Source: VRUE01 sp963702705
GTDB taxonomy: Bacteria > Actinomycetota > Thermoleophilia > Solirubrobacterales > 70-9
Reading direction: 5' to 3'
Assembly: GCA_963702705.1 (NCBI GenBank)
Contig: CAVPDR010000003.1
Span: 1-56,701 of the forward strand
Length of the DNA: 56,701 nucleotides
Shown: in pieces, positions 55,959 to 56,701 of the stretch
How positions within the stretch are numbered: position 1 is the first letter of the stretch
Layout of the letters: the number at the start of each line of letters is the position of its first letter
Made by a program: the position numbers and the translations under genes
Notes under the pieces: model-generated
The model's database searches: none
What the model was told of the DNA's origin: nothing
What the model saw: the letters and a program-made list of their open reading frames with translations, nothing else

Positions 55959-56701
55959 GTGGCCTACGCCCTTATATGGGCCGGCTTCCTCGCCTATCTC
56001 GGGGCGCTGGCGTGGGCGCCGCGGTTCGGGCGCCGTGCGATCTGGAGCGCGATCGTCCTGCTCCTCACGGCCTTCGCCTGCCTGCCGCCACTGCTCTCCC
56101 ACGACGTCTACAGCTACGTCGACTTCGCCCGCCTCGGCGTCCTGCACGGGCTCGACCCATACGTCCACGCGCCGGCGGCAGCCACGGCGGACCCCGCCTT
56201 CGCCCACGTCACCTGGACCGAAACGACCAGCGCCTACGGCCCGCTCTTCACCCTCGCCACCTACCCGCTGGCCTGGCTGCCTGTGGGTGTCGCCGTCCAC
56301 GTCCTCAAGGCGATCTCGGCTGCCGCGGTCCTGGCAACCGCCGCGCTCGTCGCCCGCCTCGCCGCCGCCCGCGGCATTGACCCCGTGCGCGCCGCCGCCT
56401 TCGTCGCCCTCAACCCGCTGGTCCTCGTCCACGTCGTCGGCGGCCCGCACAACGACTCGCTGGCGATCCTGCTGATGACATTGGGGGTAGCCGGCGTGCT
56501 GACAGCGCGAGAGACATCAGGGGGCGCCTCACTCGTAGCCGCGGCAATGGTGAAGGCCTCAGCCGCGACGGTAATCCCCTTCGCCTTCCTCGCCACCGCC
56601 AAAGCACCGCCGACGGGCCTAAAACCCACCTATATCAGCGGTTTTAGGCCCGTCGGCCGGTTGTTGGTTGGGGCTGGGCTCGCGACTCTGGCGATTGGGG
56701 C
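55959..56701 (+). CDS. MptB-like polyprenol-dependent mannosyltransferase, 3' end outside window
   Basis: A multispanning membrane glycosyltransferase, 247 codons visible from GTG 55959 (CTG 55941 is possible). The first extracellular loop LLSHDVYSYVDFARLGVLHGLDPYVHAP has the 'D.YSY...GR....G.dPY' pattern of GT-C mannosyltransferases with the catalytic acidic residue, and FVALNPLVLVHVVGGPHNDSLAILLM matches the 'NPL.L....GG.HND' motif of MptA/MptB, which build alpha-1,6-mannan of lipoglycans from polyprenol-phosphomannose. An 18-bp-arm palindrome is in frame at 56609-56657. The gene runs off the right edge. Confidence 0.85.
   Translation, partial: MAYALIWAGFLAYLGALAWAPRFGRRAIWSAIVLLLTAFACLPPLLSHDVYSYVDFARLGVLHGLDPYVHAPAAATADPAFAHVTWTETTSAYGPLFTLATYPLAWLPVGVAVHVLKAISAAAVLATAALVARLAAARGIDPVRAAAFVALNPLVLVHVVGGPHNDSLAILLMTLGVAGVLTARETSGGASLVAAAMVKASAATVIPFAFLATAKAPPTGLKPTYISGFRPVGRLLVGAGLATLAIG
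56609..56657. repeat. Perfect 18-bp-arm palindrome inside the mannosyltransferase gene
   Basis: Arms 56609-56626 and 56640-56657 are perfect reverse complements around a 13-nt loop. The open frame passes through, encoding PPTGLKPTYISGFRPVGR in a loop after a membrane helix (AATVIPFAFLATAKA). Same style as the palindrome inside birA. Confidence 0.9.

Overview
The window is high-GC DNA, apparently from an actinobacterium. The best guess is class Thermoleophilia (Solirubrobacterales-like), because of the large 'CRAYELV(T)P' beta-propeller proteins, their big secreted partners, and the short-membrane-anchor collagen-like protein. That placement is by recognition of families, not by a search.

Layout. 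1-4.6 kb: 5' part of rarA, an aldehyde dehydrogenase, and a coupled methyltransferase/ATP-grasp pair. 4.7-12.5 kb: a co-directional cytochrome c/heme block (ccmA, ccmB, ccmC, ccmD-like, hemA, hemC, cobA-hemD) with a vapBC toxin-antitoxin pair wedged inside it, then birA. 12.4-18.8 kb: an SF2 helicase, a TlpA-like thioredoxin lipoprotein, NfeD and SPFH membrane proteins, a GalT-like enzyme and a conserved hypothetical. 18.8-20.1 kb: a secreted protein and a TetR C-terminal-like protein.

20.2-29.8 kb is an accessory island at a tRNA-Arg(CCU) gene. Two 40-nt copies of the 5' part of that tRNA (20982 and 21952) and the intact tRNA (28353) divide it into units. These carry a small-ORF/nucleotidyltransferase pair, an MNT-HEPN pair, and a 6.4-kb element with unknown proteins, a HARE-HTH protein, an AAA-type ATPase, regulators and a tyrosine integrase that abuts the intact tRNA. 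An IS481-type element with a 15-bp target duplication has landed on the 3' end of the tRNA.

29.8-46.1 kb: a CAP-domain membrane protein, then a roughly 14-kb minus-strand operon of secreted proteins. It holds two tandem copies of a two-gene module (about 1145 aa propeller protein plus 937 aa partner), then two smaller secreted proteins. Nearly every junction is an ATGA stop/start overlap. A collagen-like protein gene lies just upstream. 46.3-56.7 kb: yceH with a nucleotidyltransferase module, pyrE, an epimerase, Fic, an L,D-transpeptidase, a degenerate class-II tRNA-like sequence, CPBP protease, small MscS, a bifunctional penicillin-binding protein and the start of an MptB-like mannosyltransferase.

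The most unusual signal is the density of long inverted repeats at gene borders or inside genes. Three share an ACTTTTT-type inner core but have different, locus-specific, self-complementary outer stems (2510-2631, 8434-8550, 53225-53334). Others sit at 765-903, 5406-5456, 11672-11716, inside birA (12195-12262), inside the transposase (a 44-bp spacer-free palindrome, 29392-29435) and inside the mannosyltransferase (56609-56657). A second recurring signal is a TANNNT -10 box placed 6-7 nt before start codons, which points to leaderless mRNAs.
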